A program made the translations under genes and the position numbers. A model generated the notes under the pieces. The model worked only from the letters and a program-made list of their open reading frames with translations. It searched no databases and was not told the DNA's origin. Below, piece by piece: positions 1 through 12,094 of a DNA stretch of 64,000 nt (the stretch's first letter is position 1; each line of letters begins with the position of its first letter). The DNA is from Dasyornis broadbenti (taxonomy: Eukaryota; Chordata; Aves; Passeriformes; Dasyornithidae), in NCBI GenBank assembly GCA_013397935.1, contig VZRN01005622.1, positions 5,233,082 through 5,297,081 on the forward strand. The letters are read 5' to 3'.

Positions 1-166
1 TAGTCTTTCTCTTTTTTAAAACTTGCTAACTGATCAAGTGGGCTCTTGAGTCACTGGGAGAAAGAACACAAAGCCCCATGATACCAGTTTTACAAAGTTA
101 CTTCTTAGAGTGCATCTGCACTCTAAATCCAGGAACAGATGGCTACTGTTATGCCTATTTGGAAAG

Positions 167-167
<1 letters not shown>

Positions 168-199
<32 letters not shown>

Positions 200-254
200 A
201 AANNNNNNNNNNNNNNNNNNNAAGAAAGAAGAAAAAGATAAAAAAAAAAAGATT
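168..254 (+). repeat. Poly-A / A-rich simple repeat with a 19-base assembly gap
   Basis: A run of about 30 A, a gap of 19 N (203-221), then AAG/A-rich sequence to 254. The length is uncertain because of the gap. Two open frames across it encode only lysine or phenylalanine runs. Confidence 0.95.
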
Positions 255-782
255 AAATAAAAATCCCTGCTCTTGTCTATCAGCAAAGCTCTCTGTTCCC
301 CATGTCAATCTAAACTGTCAGAAAAGTCCTTTCAGTTTTGTCCTTCTCTTTGCACGTATTCTTCTGACACAGACACTGAGGATTTGCTTTAAAAGTGTAT
401 TAAAATACAGGTGTAAATACAACACTACTCAATAGTACTGCCTATCAATGATAGCAGGCAACACTGATGTTGAGGCAATAATAATTTTATCGAAACACAT
501 CTTAACAATATTGTAAAACAAATACTCCCACTTACATAAATCTTACTTTGCCAATTTTTATGAAAAAGTTAAGAGAAAATCTCCTCTAAATATTGTGTTA
601 AACTTCAAGTCAGAGTTTTTATTAAAACAGGAAGCAATGGCAATGTTCCATTTCTCTCAATTGGTGAGAGCCACAACATTGTGTGTAGAATTTGCCTAAT
701 CCTGACTTTAGCAGCAGCATATGCCTTTATATAGTTGAGGTGCTAGGAATTTTTCTAAGCTGTATCTCAGGAAGACAAACTG
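255..782. other. Non-coding, AT-rich
   Basis: No gene, repeat family or motif was recognised. Confidence 0.6.
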
Positions 783-905
783 GAGCTAGAGAAGGTACAG
801 GAAAGAGCTATTAAAATAATTAGGGAATCAATACATTATTTTGATGGAGGCCTTAATGAAAATGAGATATGACTGGCATTTGTTGCCAGCCTTGTGATTT
901 TAGAA
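783..905 (+). mobile_element. Ancient CR1-like LINE remnant
   Basis: The frame starting at 783 reads ELEKVQERAIKIIRES, close to the CR1 ORF2 C-terminal block 'ELERVQRRATKLIKGL'. Further similarity to '...RLRELGLFSL' is weaker and includes a stop. It is short and diverged, without a recognisable 3' end, so it is probably an old copy. Confidence 0.5.
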
Positions 906-1808
906 AACAGATAGAAAAAAAAAGCACCTTTCTTGTTCAGCTTGGAGAAATCCAATTATTGACAAATAGCTTATCTTCAACAGTACTCAAAATGTGGGCT
1001 TTTGTAATGGGTGATCCTAAGCTTTTATTCCTGTTACCTCTGGACAAAAGATTATGCAGCTGAGAAATGGTCTTTAGTTAATTTAGAGTAGAAATTTAGG
1101 GCATGATACAGCAGCAGATTCTAGAGCAGTTTTCAGCCAGAAATTTGAAATCTCCTTTCCAAATATTTAAGTTTGTGAAAGGCTATGAGAAGCTATGCAT
1201 GCTCGATTTCATTCCCCAGGATGAGCATTTTAATCCTGAGTTCATGTGTTCCTAATTAATTATGAGACAAGCAAAATCAAAATAAAATGCATCCACAGCA
1301 TACTATAGTTTCTCTTTTCCATTTGGGCTGTCACAGACAGGAACCCCTGGAGTTGATGAGAGGCTTTCTGCTGAGGGCCTCCTAGCAAGAGCAAAGACAG
1401 AACAAATTACCCTCAGACAGCGCTGTCAGTTCAGTGAATTAAGTATGCAAAACAATTTGTGAAGATGCTCTGAAGTGCAAATTTCTGCCACTAGGTCAAA
1501 AGAGTATGAATTATCACAGGATGAGCAAGGTAAGAGGACATCATTCCCCATCTTCATCAGGGTGTTAGACAAGTTAGTCTTTGATTTTAGCCAGGCAAAT
1601 TGTTTTATTTAAAGAAGAAGGAAGTTAGTAATGAACATGATTACATTAAATGCATAGCAGTGAAATGCACTGCATAGATGACAACATTAATCTGTTGTGT
1701 CTACAATAATGCACTTTCATGAGTAGTACAGGAAAAGAAAAATGTTGAAATGTGTTTTCTATAAGTCAGGTATTATCATTGTTGGTCATTTATCTTAATA
1801 GTTACTGT
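906..1808. other. Non-coding, AT-rich
   Basis: Lies between two CR1 remnants. Nothing supportable was seen; part may be decayed continuation of the CR1-like fragment at 783-905. Confidence 0.5.
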
Positions 1809-2950
1809 ACAGGATCATGGATGGACAGGCTAGTTCAGGTTGGAAACAATGACTGGAGGCCTCTACTCCAACTTGCCAAACAAGCAGGGTCAGGTATGAG
1901 GTCTGACCAGTCTGCTCAGGGCTTGACCCAGTTATGTCTTGAAAATTTCCAAGGACAGAGCTGGCACAGCCTCTCTGGGCAGCCTGCTCCCCTGGCTGCC
2001 TCTCCTCACCGGGAAACAATTTCTCCTGTTCGGTCAGAACCGCTCTTTCTTTGTCTTATGCCTGTTGTCTCTTACCCTGCCATGGACCACTGTGAAGAGC
2101 ATGTCTCCATCTGCTCAGTGGCTGTGCTGTGGCTCCTCAGTCCCGCTGGAATTTCCTCTTCCTGGTTCCTCAGCCTTCCAGGCAAGTGCTCCAGCCCTGA
2201 GCACCCTGCTTGGCCCTCTGCTGAACTCATCCCAGTTTGTCCGTGGCTTCCCAGGGAGGCCCAAACCTGGATGCAGTGCTCCAGGTGAGTGCTGAGCAGA
2301 GGGTCTAATCCCATTCTTTGATCTCCCCTCCAAGTATTCCCACAGCCCAGGATGCGCTGGCCACCCCGGCTACCAGGGAAGACTGCCTCGTGATCAGCTT
2401 GCTGCTGGCCCAGAGTGCCAGGGCCCTCCCAGCAGAGCTGCTCTCTAGCCTGTATGGATGCAAGAGGATGGATCCTTCTTTCCTTCCTTCCCAGGGCAGG
2501 ACTTTGCTTCTGTCCATGTTAAATTTCATTATGTTCCTCTTGGCCCATTCCTCCGGCCTGGCTCCCTGCTGTTGGACATGTGGACTGGTTCCTCCAGTTT
2601 GGTTTTGCCTGCCAACATGAGGAAAGCGCCCTCATTCCCGTCCTCCAGGTGACTGATCAGGACCTTAAGGAGGTCCCAGGAGGGGGAGGGACCTGGAGGT
2701 CCCTTTTTGTCACTGATCTCCAGGTAGACCGCAGCCCATCACCCATTAACTTTTGAGATCGTGTCTCATCAAGTTTTTGCTCACCTGGTGGTTCATCCAT
2801 CCAGACCATAATATCCCTGCTTGGATACAGGAATTTTGTGGGAGACAGTGTTGAACCCAATACATGGCAGTCTAAAAACACAGAGTCAATCGATTTAGGA
2901 TTTCCCATCAAAACTGATCTGCCCTGTTTGCACTGTTTTTAACTGCAACC
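1809..2950 (-). mobile_element. CR1 LINE fragment, 3' half, 5'-truncated
   Basis: The minus strand carries degenerate CR1 ORF2 (reverse-transcriptase C-terminal part) and 3' UTR. Reading minus-strand from 2950 downward, there are remnants resembling the CR1 'STWRSVTSGVPQGS' segment (seen here as STWRSVT near 2715-2740). Next comes MKFNMDRSKVLPW (2529 downward), resembling the CR1 'MKFNKGKCKVLHLG' block, then ...LESSSAGRALALW. After that come the C-terminal blocks and the typical CR1 3' end at about 1809. Frames are broken by many stops and indels, so it is inactive. It is the largest repeat in the window and the only CR1 copy on the minus strand. Plus-strand open frames of 178 and 118 codons in this interval are antisense shadows. 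Confidence 0.85.
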
Positions 2951-5080
2951 CTTGTCCCAGCATCACAGCTTCATAAAGTAACATCTATCAGAAGATCCAC
3001 AGTTATTTTTGTCAGATCCCTCTGGAAGTGCTGCCAGACGTTTACTCTCAGTGCTCCGTGTGTGTTTGTGATTCTCATGTGCTGCTTATCCATAAACCAT
3101 AACAAGTTGAACCATCACCTACAAGCGTTAAAACATTGTAGAGAGCTTTTCAGAAGGAACTATATTGATTTTCAGTGACCCTCGTATAAGAAGGGAGATG
3201 TTTTTCTGTGGTACAATTTACTGGAGAACATATTATTTATAGCGCTTTTGTCTAATACTTCCTAAAAGGCAGTGAAAAAAAAAAACTACTACCAAGATTC
3301 ACTGTTGCCTTCTTTATTGCAGAAAATCCCAAATTATTTTGCACTTCTAAATACAGGCAGAACTCTGCTTTTTAACTGTGAATATTTTGAAATAATCTCT
3401 TCCAAATCACTAGCTTTTTTAGTAGATTCTCTGCCTCTGCTTAGACTCTTCCTTTTATTCCCATCAGATGGTTCTTGTGAGGTAATAAGTTCCAGTTGCT
3501 TCATCTTCCTTCCCTTTTCTTTAATTTTACTTTCCTAATTTCATGGTTTATTTCTGAATAACCATCAGGAAAGGAAAGATTGCATTTTGGCAAAACTTGG
3601 AATAGAGCAACCAGCCTGCTCAAACACTCGTAACTTACCCACTCAAAAACCACTGAAAAACTATTTTCTGTATTTATTTCTGTCTAATCTTTAGCAGGAT
3701 AAATTTCTCTGTTTTGTTTCTGGAGTAGTGCAAAACCAAAAACAAAATTTTGCTTTTTCTGTTAGGACTAAGTACTGTCCAAGGGAGACCAAATCACTTT
3801 TCAATAGATTTAAACTTTTGATAGTGAAATATTATTTGCTTTAATTTTAGCAAGGTTGTTTACTTGTACTTTGGTGTGTAATGAGGTCTTTCATCATTTC
3901 ATATGTAGATTACTTAATTTTTTAATTAAAAACAAATGGATGTTATTGCAGTCATTCCATCAATGGAAATTACAAGCTTTGACAGGAAGCTCAAGACAAA
4001 GGAAAAAGAAGGTGAAAGAAACATGAACTTATTGATCAAGTGATTACAAATTAGTGTTCTGGATTTCATTCTAAACCTCTAATGGCAAATTTAGCACAAA
4101 AGTCTGGTGGGCAGGAAGATGCCTATTTTACTTAAAAAAACTACTGTGCAGTGGTCAAGTATTACAATGAGTTTAGAAACCATTTTTAATGGACAGTAAG
4201 TACATCACAGGAGGCTGAAAATGGCTTTAGGATTATTTTTTCCTTCAAAATTCCAGCTGTTTAATAATATTTTCCAGACCATTATCAGACGGATCAAATA
4301 GAAACCTTACCCGTGAAATATAATGTAGAAATTATTAGGAATTCTGTGAATACTGCTGTGCAATATAGACTCAAATGATTTTCAGTTCTTGAGCACACAG
4401 TATCACCCTTAACTGGATTTTTATGCAAAATGTAGATGCATGCATATAATACATTCTAATTCTGGCTTTATTAAGAATTAAGACTATTATATCCAGAACA
4501 TGATCAAAAAGATAGCATGTGACAAGAAACGAAATAAACTCTCTGTAGAAAAAAAATAATGAAATTTTAAAAGAGAGCTGATCTGGACATCACACTCAGC
4601 ATTTGATGCACACACACACACACAAAAACACACACACATATATTTGGGGGGCTTTGCAAAAATTGCAGATTTGGAGGAAAAAAATAAAACCCTCAGTAAT
4701 CACAATGTTTTGATTCCACATAGCTCCTGATGAAAATTCTTAAAAATTCAAGATCATTTAAGGGTGGACAAGCCACACAAGCAGCATAATCATCCCAAAG
4801 GGAAAACTTTATAATGAAATAAGAAACATTCAGAGGAGATGTTTGTTTTGGTAAAGGAGGTGTGCATTTTCTCAACAGATGAGATTACATGGTGCACATA
4901 CTCAGGTAGCTGAGTAGTCATAATCCAGGCTTCACTTCAGCACATCAGGGTAGAGAGCCATTTTTTTTTAGCTTATTAAGAATAGACAGTATTGACTTAA
5001 AAGTTCACTAGTTTGTAATAATCGGTGGGGATCTCATCAATGTGGATAACTACCTAAAGAGAGGGTGAAAAGAGAACAGA
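2951..5080. other. Non-coding, AT-rich, with one CA repeat
   Basis: Apart from the CA microsatellite at 4608-4640, only chance open frames (88 codons at 3272-3538, Leu/Ser/Phe-rich) are present. No repeat family was recognised. Confidence 0.6.
4608..4640 (+). repeat. (CA)n microsatellite, interrupted
   Basis: CA dinucleotide repeat with one AAAA interruption, then ATATAT. Confidence 0.95.
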
Positions 5081-5350
5081 GCCAGGGTTTTAGTGGTGCT
5101 CAGAGACAGAACCAGAGGAAATGGGCACAAACCCAAACACAGGAGGTTCCCTCGGAACTGTGAGGATGGCCGAGCCCTGGCAGAGGCTTCCCAGAGAGGC
5201 TGTGGAATCTCCATTCTTGGAAATAACCAACAGCAACCTGGACATGGTCCTGGGCACCCAGCTAAAGGTGGCCCTGCTCGAGAAGAGGAACTGGACAAGA
5301 TGAAGTCTGTAGGTGCCTACCAACCTCAACCAGCCTGTGATTCTATAATA
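5081..5350 (+). mobile_element. CR1 LINE 3' fragment
   Basis: This is the sense-strand CR1 ORF2 C-terminus. The frame at 5093 reads VLRDRTRGNGHKPKHRRFPRN, like the CR1 'SDRTRGNGHKLEHRKF' block. The segment 'tggcagaggcttcccagagaggctgtggaatctcc' region then corresponds to the CR1 'WNRLPREVVESPSLE' block. It ends in the CR1-type terminus CAGCCTGTGATTCTATAAT. It is 5'-truncated, as is usual for CR1 insertions. Confidence 0.85.
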
Positions 5351-7138
5351 TGAAAATTTAAACAACAAAAAAAAAACTTTATAGATTTTAACCTACCTGA
5401 GGATAACTGTTTTCTTAGCCAAAAATTTTCCTTGAAAAACTTAAAGATGTGAGGAACAGCAAGATTATTTTTCTGCTCTTAAAGTCCCAAAGAATGCAGA
5501 GCAATTTTCTTTCCAGAAAGCCATGGTAAACATCAGCAAGATTAGGAGCTGTTCACTCTTTCTTCCAGAAGCACAAGCTAGAGTTATAGAACCCTGTTTT
5601 TACAGAGAGGGACATGGTTTTGCCGTGCCTGAATGTTAGAATATGCTTTTACAGTTTATGTGTTTTATAAACTAATTAATTTATATATAAATTCATTACA
5701 TTAATTATAGGCTTGTCCACCTGTATACAAACAAGTGTTTCAGTATAGTTTGTGTTTCTGTGCCTACCGACATGCTAAATATCGATCCAAACCAAGACAG
5801 TCACAAATACTATCAAGAGAGTAGGATCTCAGAGGAGAAAAGAATAGGGGGGATAAATGATTTATTTCTATTTTAAACCCACGTCACTGTAAATATAATA
5901 CCTTGAAAGAATATACCTGCTGTCATCTTTTTATCTAGGTCCATAAAAGTTCTCTGAAGAGTGAAAGGATCTCATTTTCAAATCTAAATAATTAATTCTT
6001 TTGTAATACCCAGATGGCATCTTTATGAATTTTCTACTTATTTTGTTGGGAAGTGTCCTTGTATTAAGGTTAAGGTCTTTTTGTAGTTGCAGATGCTCTT
6101 AAAACCTGCTGTCCAGAAGCTGAGCTGAGATAAAGCAAAAGCGTCACGACACAGTTATTTTGGCAGCCTGATCAAAGCAGGACGGCTGTATTTAGGCAGA
6201 CAAGAGTATCAAAGGGATGCAGTTTGAAAAGGCTGAGTTAGCTTTCCCAAAACTGTGTCCCTCTGATACGCTCTGCAGTGCTGCTGGCAGTGCACACAGT
6301 GCTGGGAAGTGTTGTACATCCGTCAGGACACAGCTTGAGCCCAATATAGTGAGAAATTATGATTCACTACAATCTCTTGCTGCCTTTATTAATTTCCCTC
6401 TAGCCGTAACACATCTGTTCATGGTAAGACTGATCCAATGCCCATCCAGCTACAGTTGAATTATTTTAGTGAGCAAAGGATTCAGTAAATACTATCCATG
6501 GGAAGAAATGTAATTTCCTTCTTTTTTTACCATGATGGTGGAAAGTCCTGTCCTGTGAGGTATGGAGCACTTCTTAATAATAGTTTTTTGTTTGCTTATT
6601 TATTTGTCTTTTCCAGTAGGGATAAAGAACATTCAGGACTATATTAGAGCACTCAAATAGCCAGGACAAGCACTTAGATTATATCCAGACCCTTGTAAAA
6701 TAACCTGTAGTTTGGAATGAAGTTAAATATTCCATGTAAGTGGAAACTTACATTTAGTTACATCTTGCAAGGAAATCAGTGAGTGAGGCACTGCAAATAC
6801 CCACTGGGCACTTGCCTCTTCTGCTGTAATGGAGCAGCAGTGAAAAGCTTGAGTGATAAAATGGTCTTTTCCTCGCAAAAGGGCTCCTTGCAAATGATTT
6901 AGTCAGTATTTCCTTCTGAGTTAGTGAGTTTGGCTTCTCAGTGCCACTTGGGGATACAAGGAAAATGAGAGTCTGGGGGTGAAACTGAAGAGAGCTGGAA
7001 CAGTTTGGACGTTTTCTGTACTTCCTTGTATTTTGTAGAAGCGCAATTAGAGAAGCTAAGACTCATAACATGATAAATATTGTATGCAGCCATCTGATTT
7101 ACAGGTTTCTTTATATATGTATTAACACTGGTCTACAA
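5351..7138. other. Non-coding between two CR1 tails
   Basis: No gene or repeat was recognised. A longest open frame of 80 codons (6217-6459) has no family resemblance. Confidence 0.6.
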
Positions 7139-7327
7139 CAAAGAGGTTGCTCAGAGAAGTTGTGGCTGCCCCACACCTGGAAATGTTCAGAGCCAGGTTG
7201 GATGGGGTTTTTGAGCAACCTGGTATAGTGGAAGGTGTCCCTGGCCATGGGAGGGGATTGGGATTTGATGATGATGATGATCTTTAAGGTGCCTTCAAAC
7301 CCAAACCCTTCTATGACTGTTTCTATA
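7139..7327 (+). mobile_element. CR1 LINE 3' terminal fragment
   Basis: This short CR1 tail covers the last codons of ORF2 and the 3' UTR ('gaggttgctcagagaagt' start, then the 'ctttaaggtgccttcaaacc' segment), ending CTTCTATGACTGTTTCTAT. A small GAT-repeat expansion (7266-7281) interrupts the usual 'gatgatctttaagg' segment. It is strongly 5'-truncated and non-coding. Confidence 0.85.
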
Positions 7328-10300
7328 AATCAAACTGATACACAAGCCACAGCTTGATTTGAATTTTCTGTAACATTCAGTGACATTGCTCTAAACAAAG
7401 ACCAGAGTAACTTCCTTTTTATTTAGCCAGAGATGACAACTTCTTCCCAACATACATAAAACCTACCAAAATTCAAATATCTTCATAATAATTTAACATC
7501 CTTTGTTCCCAGCAGACTCAAATATCAATTGCATTTGAAAAAATGCTGTCAATTACAAATTCTCATGTCCTTCCTTTGCACCATTATTAATAATATCTAA
7601 CTCTGCTTTGTCTACATATTTTTTGTATTTATAATTTTTCTTTTTTTTTTTTTTTTGAGCAAGAGAGTTAAATAGGAAATTAATCTTATAAGGTATGTTG
7701 AAAGCTCCCAGGGTCTCACCCGACGATTGTTGATTCCATTTGGAGAGACACCAAGGGCGTGAGTTTCCATATGAATGGTTTCTTGTCTTTTCAAGCTCTA
7801 AATAGCTTAAGGCTCACTAATTATACTGGTAGTGGGACTACCTTAACAACAGCAAGCATCAGAACATATTTCAGATGGTCAGCACAGAAGAACTGGGTCA
7901 GGGATCTCCAGGGATTTAATCAAAAGGTTAGCAAACCTAGCAGCACACCTTGAGCACCAATCACTGAGGCTAATGAGATCTCATTTAAATAGTTTTTCAG
8001 GGAATTAGAAATGATAACCTTCTTTTGGGAAATCAAATCTTACTCTGATACATCTAGTAGTAGATCTTCTGTTTTATTTTTTTTACATTCTCCTTTATCT
8101 GTGCAGGGATATAAGATTAATAGACATAAGTAAAATATTCTTCTATTAGCAAAACAAACTCTACTTTCCTGAGACAGAAATGGAAAAAACATTCTCCACA
8201 GCTGATACATATTCCTTAAAATGGAGTTTATTAATCTATCCTATTAGCTGCTAAATGAAAACAATAACACACCTTATTTTCTTTTCCAAATCAATGAATT
8301 CCTTGATTCCATTCAGAAAATAATCTGAGTGAAGACTAAGAATGTTATCTATGATAAGATGATAACAATTCATGCATTTCATTATCAAGGTTTTAAGTGA
8401 AAGGGTAAAATACTATTTTTGAATATATAAATAAATATATACGTAAGAAAATATTAGCTCTATTAATACAATTTAGTAAATAAAATAGGAAGCTTTAATT
8501 GGTCTTCATTTTAAATGCAATAAACAGACCTACCACATAAATATTCTTTAAAATAATTCCACTGAAGCTGATCCTTCAGTGTTTTAGCTTTGAAAGGTCT
8601 CTTAGCAAAACCTGAGAATGCAAAAAAATTAGGCCAGCATGCCTTCAATGCTTATATAATCCGAGAATTATTTCCTACATGTGTTCTTTCTGATTTAAAT
8701 GACCTATGGGCAACACAGTTACCTCCTCTGGCAGAGAAACTAAATAGTTAAATACATAATATTCAAATAAGAAGACAAAAATAGTGTCACAGAATAAAAG
8801 CAGTAGCTTTGTGTCATTCTGAAATTGTTTATATTTTCAATGTGTCCTTTCATGTACAGGCAAGAACCATAAGGGATTTGAAACAATTAAATTTCCTTTA
8901 AAGAATGATTGTCTAAAGACAGCCTGGGAATATAATACTAAAATAGTAGAAATTAACTGTACTGCTACACTCTAACTACATTTCACTGCTTTATGTTCCC
9001 CAAAGGTGCCTGGTGTGTGTGTTGTATTCAGTCAATTTGTGATTGATAGATACAAATTCCTCATGGCTACAAAATCAAACATAATACGTTTTTGTTACAC
9101 ATTGTGTGGCTCTCAGTGTGATAGGATGGAAAATTCTAATTCACTAAAGAGATTTTACTGTAATGCCTGCTGTATATCAAAAATCTCTTTCAGAAAAAAA
9201 AACCCATTCAGGATATTCAGAATTTTATGTGGTAGCTCCATATCATTAATTTTCTTAAATTATCTCCCTAGAGGTTTTCATTGTGTTCAAGTGAGTGAAG
9301 TATTGAAGGGTTGGTATTATGAGCTGCCACTCATAAAGTAAGAATACAAGCATTTCACAATAATATTCCTGGAGGTTTCTTTTTTTATCAAGCAGTTGAA
9401 AAAAACAGAATGTTGTACTCAAGGATACAAATTTTTTAGGTCTTTGGGAAATCATTATGATTTGTATGAAATTCCAGTAGATGAAGCACTATCTTGGCAA
9501 AAGTTGTTACATGGCATCCAAATCTCATTAAAGACCCCCTTTGGCATGGGTAAATTTAGATTGGGCCTGTTGATCTTTGCCAAGTGCTGTCTTGAATTAT
9601 TCCATACTAAAATGCTGCATTACTAAATGCCATGGTCCCATTTATATTGATTATTCTAACCTGTAGAGTTACAAATGAATTCACAGTTGTTTATGGAGAC
9701 GCGGTTCAGTTCCAAGCGGCCAGAATTTCAGGGACTATTGCTTTTGGTTACCAGTCCTTTACTCAGGTGCTGCTCAAAGGAAAGGTCAAGCCTTACAAAG
9801 ATTTATAGGGATCCGTGCCTAAACTTCCATCTAACTATGGATCTGACCTCTGCCAAACTCCACACCTCTTCCTCAAATATACACTATAGCAAAACTAGCA
9901 GCAACTGATCTGGTTGGATTTAAATCAATAGGAATTTTACTAAGGTAGGAGTGCAAATATAAGAGTAATTGGATGTCTGACTGAAGTGGTGAATATTCAC
10001 ACTGCAGCTACCAGTTCTCTACTCCTCTAACAACCTCTGGGAGCAGGGAGGAATGAATGCCCAGCAATCTCTTCAAATGGTAAACTGTAACATTTTTGTC
10101 TTAGATTAAATAAGGTTTCTCCTCTTAAAATACAGGTGTTGATTAGGAAAAAAAAATAAAAATAAGAAAGGTGAATTAGAAAGACCCAGATAAATAAACT
10201 CTGTGCAAGATGAATAAGGCTTTAGAGCAGCTAATTTTCACGTATCTTCTTTATTACAAGACAAATACACATATTATTGGTCCAGAGCACTAAAGAAATG

Positions 10301-12067
10301 AAGCTGTGGACTAAACCACGTAGAATTTCACAGATGACTGCATTACAGAAATACATTTCCATTGATGAACAGTAAACATAAACAGAAATCAATGATGAAA
10401 TGAATATTGTTTCTTTGTATGTCAGATTGAATGGATTTATATTTGGGTTGAGCATCGAAAATGTTACAGTGGATGGAGACATGCCTGACTATTTATAATA
10501 AAAATATTAAACATGATTTTCATAGATAACCACATCAAATGGTAAGACAAATGCATAAATTTTCCCAAGTAATCTTTGTTTGGAACTCAGAGAATAGAAC
10601 ATTTCCTGATACAGCTGCTGTTCATCAGACTGAATCAATAGCAAGCAAGAATAAGCTTCTCAGGGGGAACAAACATCAGAAAACATCTTCTGTGCTTATT
10701 GACTTCAACAAGTTACTGGCAATCTAATGCTGTTATAAGTTTTATACAGTACCATGTTCTACAGCAAGGTATACTGTGAAGAGCTTTACATTCTGTCTCT
10801 TGGGTTCTGGTTAAATAAGAATGATCTCCACAAGCAATGAATTGCAAGAGTTCATAAGAAGGCTGTGTTTTACAATTTAATTCGATTTCCATTTTTTCTT
10901 GACTTTATGATCCATATAATTCCAACTGAATGGGAAGGCGCCTCTTATATTCCTCCTTCTGAATGAAAGCCTCATTTTAAATGATGGTTGCAACTGTTGC
11001 AGTCAGAGTAAACAGAATCCAAATGAAAGGGAAATATTTATTAAAGGTACATTACATTTTGTTATATGACAGAGATTTTGTTTAGAAAGCACAGCTAAGT
11101 AATGAAAATGGAATAAATGCTCAGAATCGTGATGTACTGGAAATCACAAGGCCTGCCTAACACTGCTCTTCAGCCTTTTCTAGTAAATCTCTGGTGAAAA
11201 GCAAAGTAAAAGCGTCAGGCTGCTTCTGTACAGAACATAAACCATAATACTCAGACATTTTGGAGGCAATAAAATGTTTATGATGGCATGCTAAGTAGCA
11301 AAGAAAAAACTGAATGTAGAGTTGCTTCAAAGGTAGGATACTACAAAAAAATAATACAGATATTTTAGATTTAGGGCCAAAAGCTGTCTTTAGTTGTCTG
11401 CATTTTCACACGAACAAAACATCTGTGATTTCAGTCCTGCTTTTCACATTTGAATGTCAACTAAATTTGACAGAGGAGGAAGATCCTGGGTTTTTTTCCA
11501 GAAGGCAGGTCCCATTCTGTTTGGATTGCTTGACAAAAGAACATATCTGTAGGTGCAGACTGCCTACAAGCACAAACTGCTTCTTGGCCAGCCAGCATCT
11601 CCAAAATGGTAAAAGGAGAACGACACAGGAGGGAGCTGAGTGTTTTGATGTGCAAGGAACACTGTGGGAGAACTGCTGAGGGCTCATTGCGCTGTGCACA
11701 ACGCAGAGATCTCAACCAGAGCGAGCACCAAACTGGGGCAAAGTGAATGCTGGCAGAGGAGGCAAGAGGCACATTCTTAGGAAACCAGACTTCATTGATC
11801 TGCTGGTTCAGGAAGCCATTTGTTCTCATGCCATGAGCTGTCATGTATTATTCATGGACAATAGCACCGGGCAATTACTGCATGATTTGAAAGAAAGCTA
11901 AAATTATCATTGTATTAAGGAAAATAACATCCATTCTCAGTTTTAGGGACTTAATTTTTTTTTTTTTCCAGGAGCATTATATTGCTCTCTGTTGTGAAGC
12001 AGGTAAATAGACAAAACATCAGGAATAATGCTTTCAGGATAGTATTGTTTCTTACTGGGGAGTAAGC
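7328..12067. other. Non-coding, AT-rich
   Basis: It holds a poly-T tract (7639-7657) and an 8-bp-arm inverted repeat (8560-8581). Open frames of 60-127 codons (for example 9006-9341 on +, 11461-11844 on -) overlap each other on both strands and match nothing I know. Confidence 0.6.
7639..7657 (+). repeat. Poly-T tract
   Basis: Uninterrupted T run after TTC; no flanking retroelement was recognised. Confidence 0.9.
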
Positions 12068-12094
12068 TAAAATATCTCCAGTGGAGATATTTTA
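12068..12094. repeat. Perfect inverted repeat, 12-bp arms, 3-nt spacer
   Basis: The arm TAAAATATCTCC (12068-12079), spacer AGT and arm GGAGATATTTTA (12083-12094) are perfectly complementary. No flanking element explains it. It could be a template-switch product or a hairpin in RNA if transcribed. Confidence 0.85.

Noticed and set aside
1752..2652. Plus-strand frames of 178, 118 and 100 codons
   Set aside because: They are antisense to a minus-strand CR1 LINE fragment.
11461..11844. 127-codon minus-strand frame overlapping two other frames
   Set aside because: No recognisable domain, no splice or promoter signals, and competing frames on both strands.
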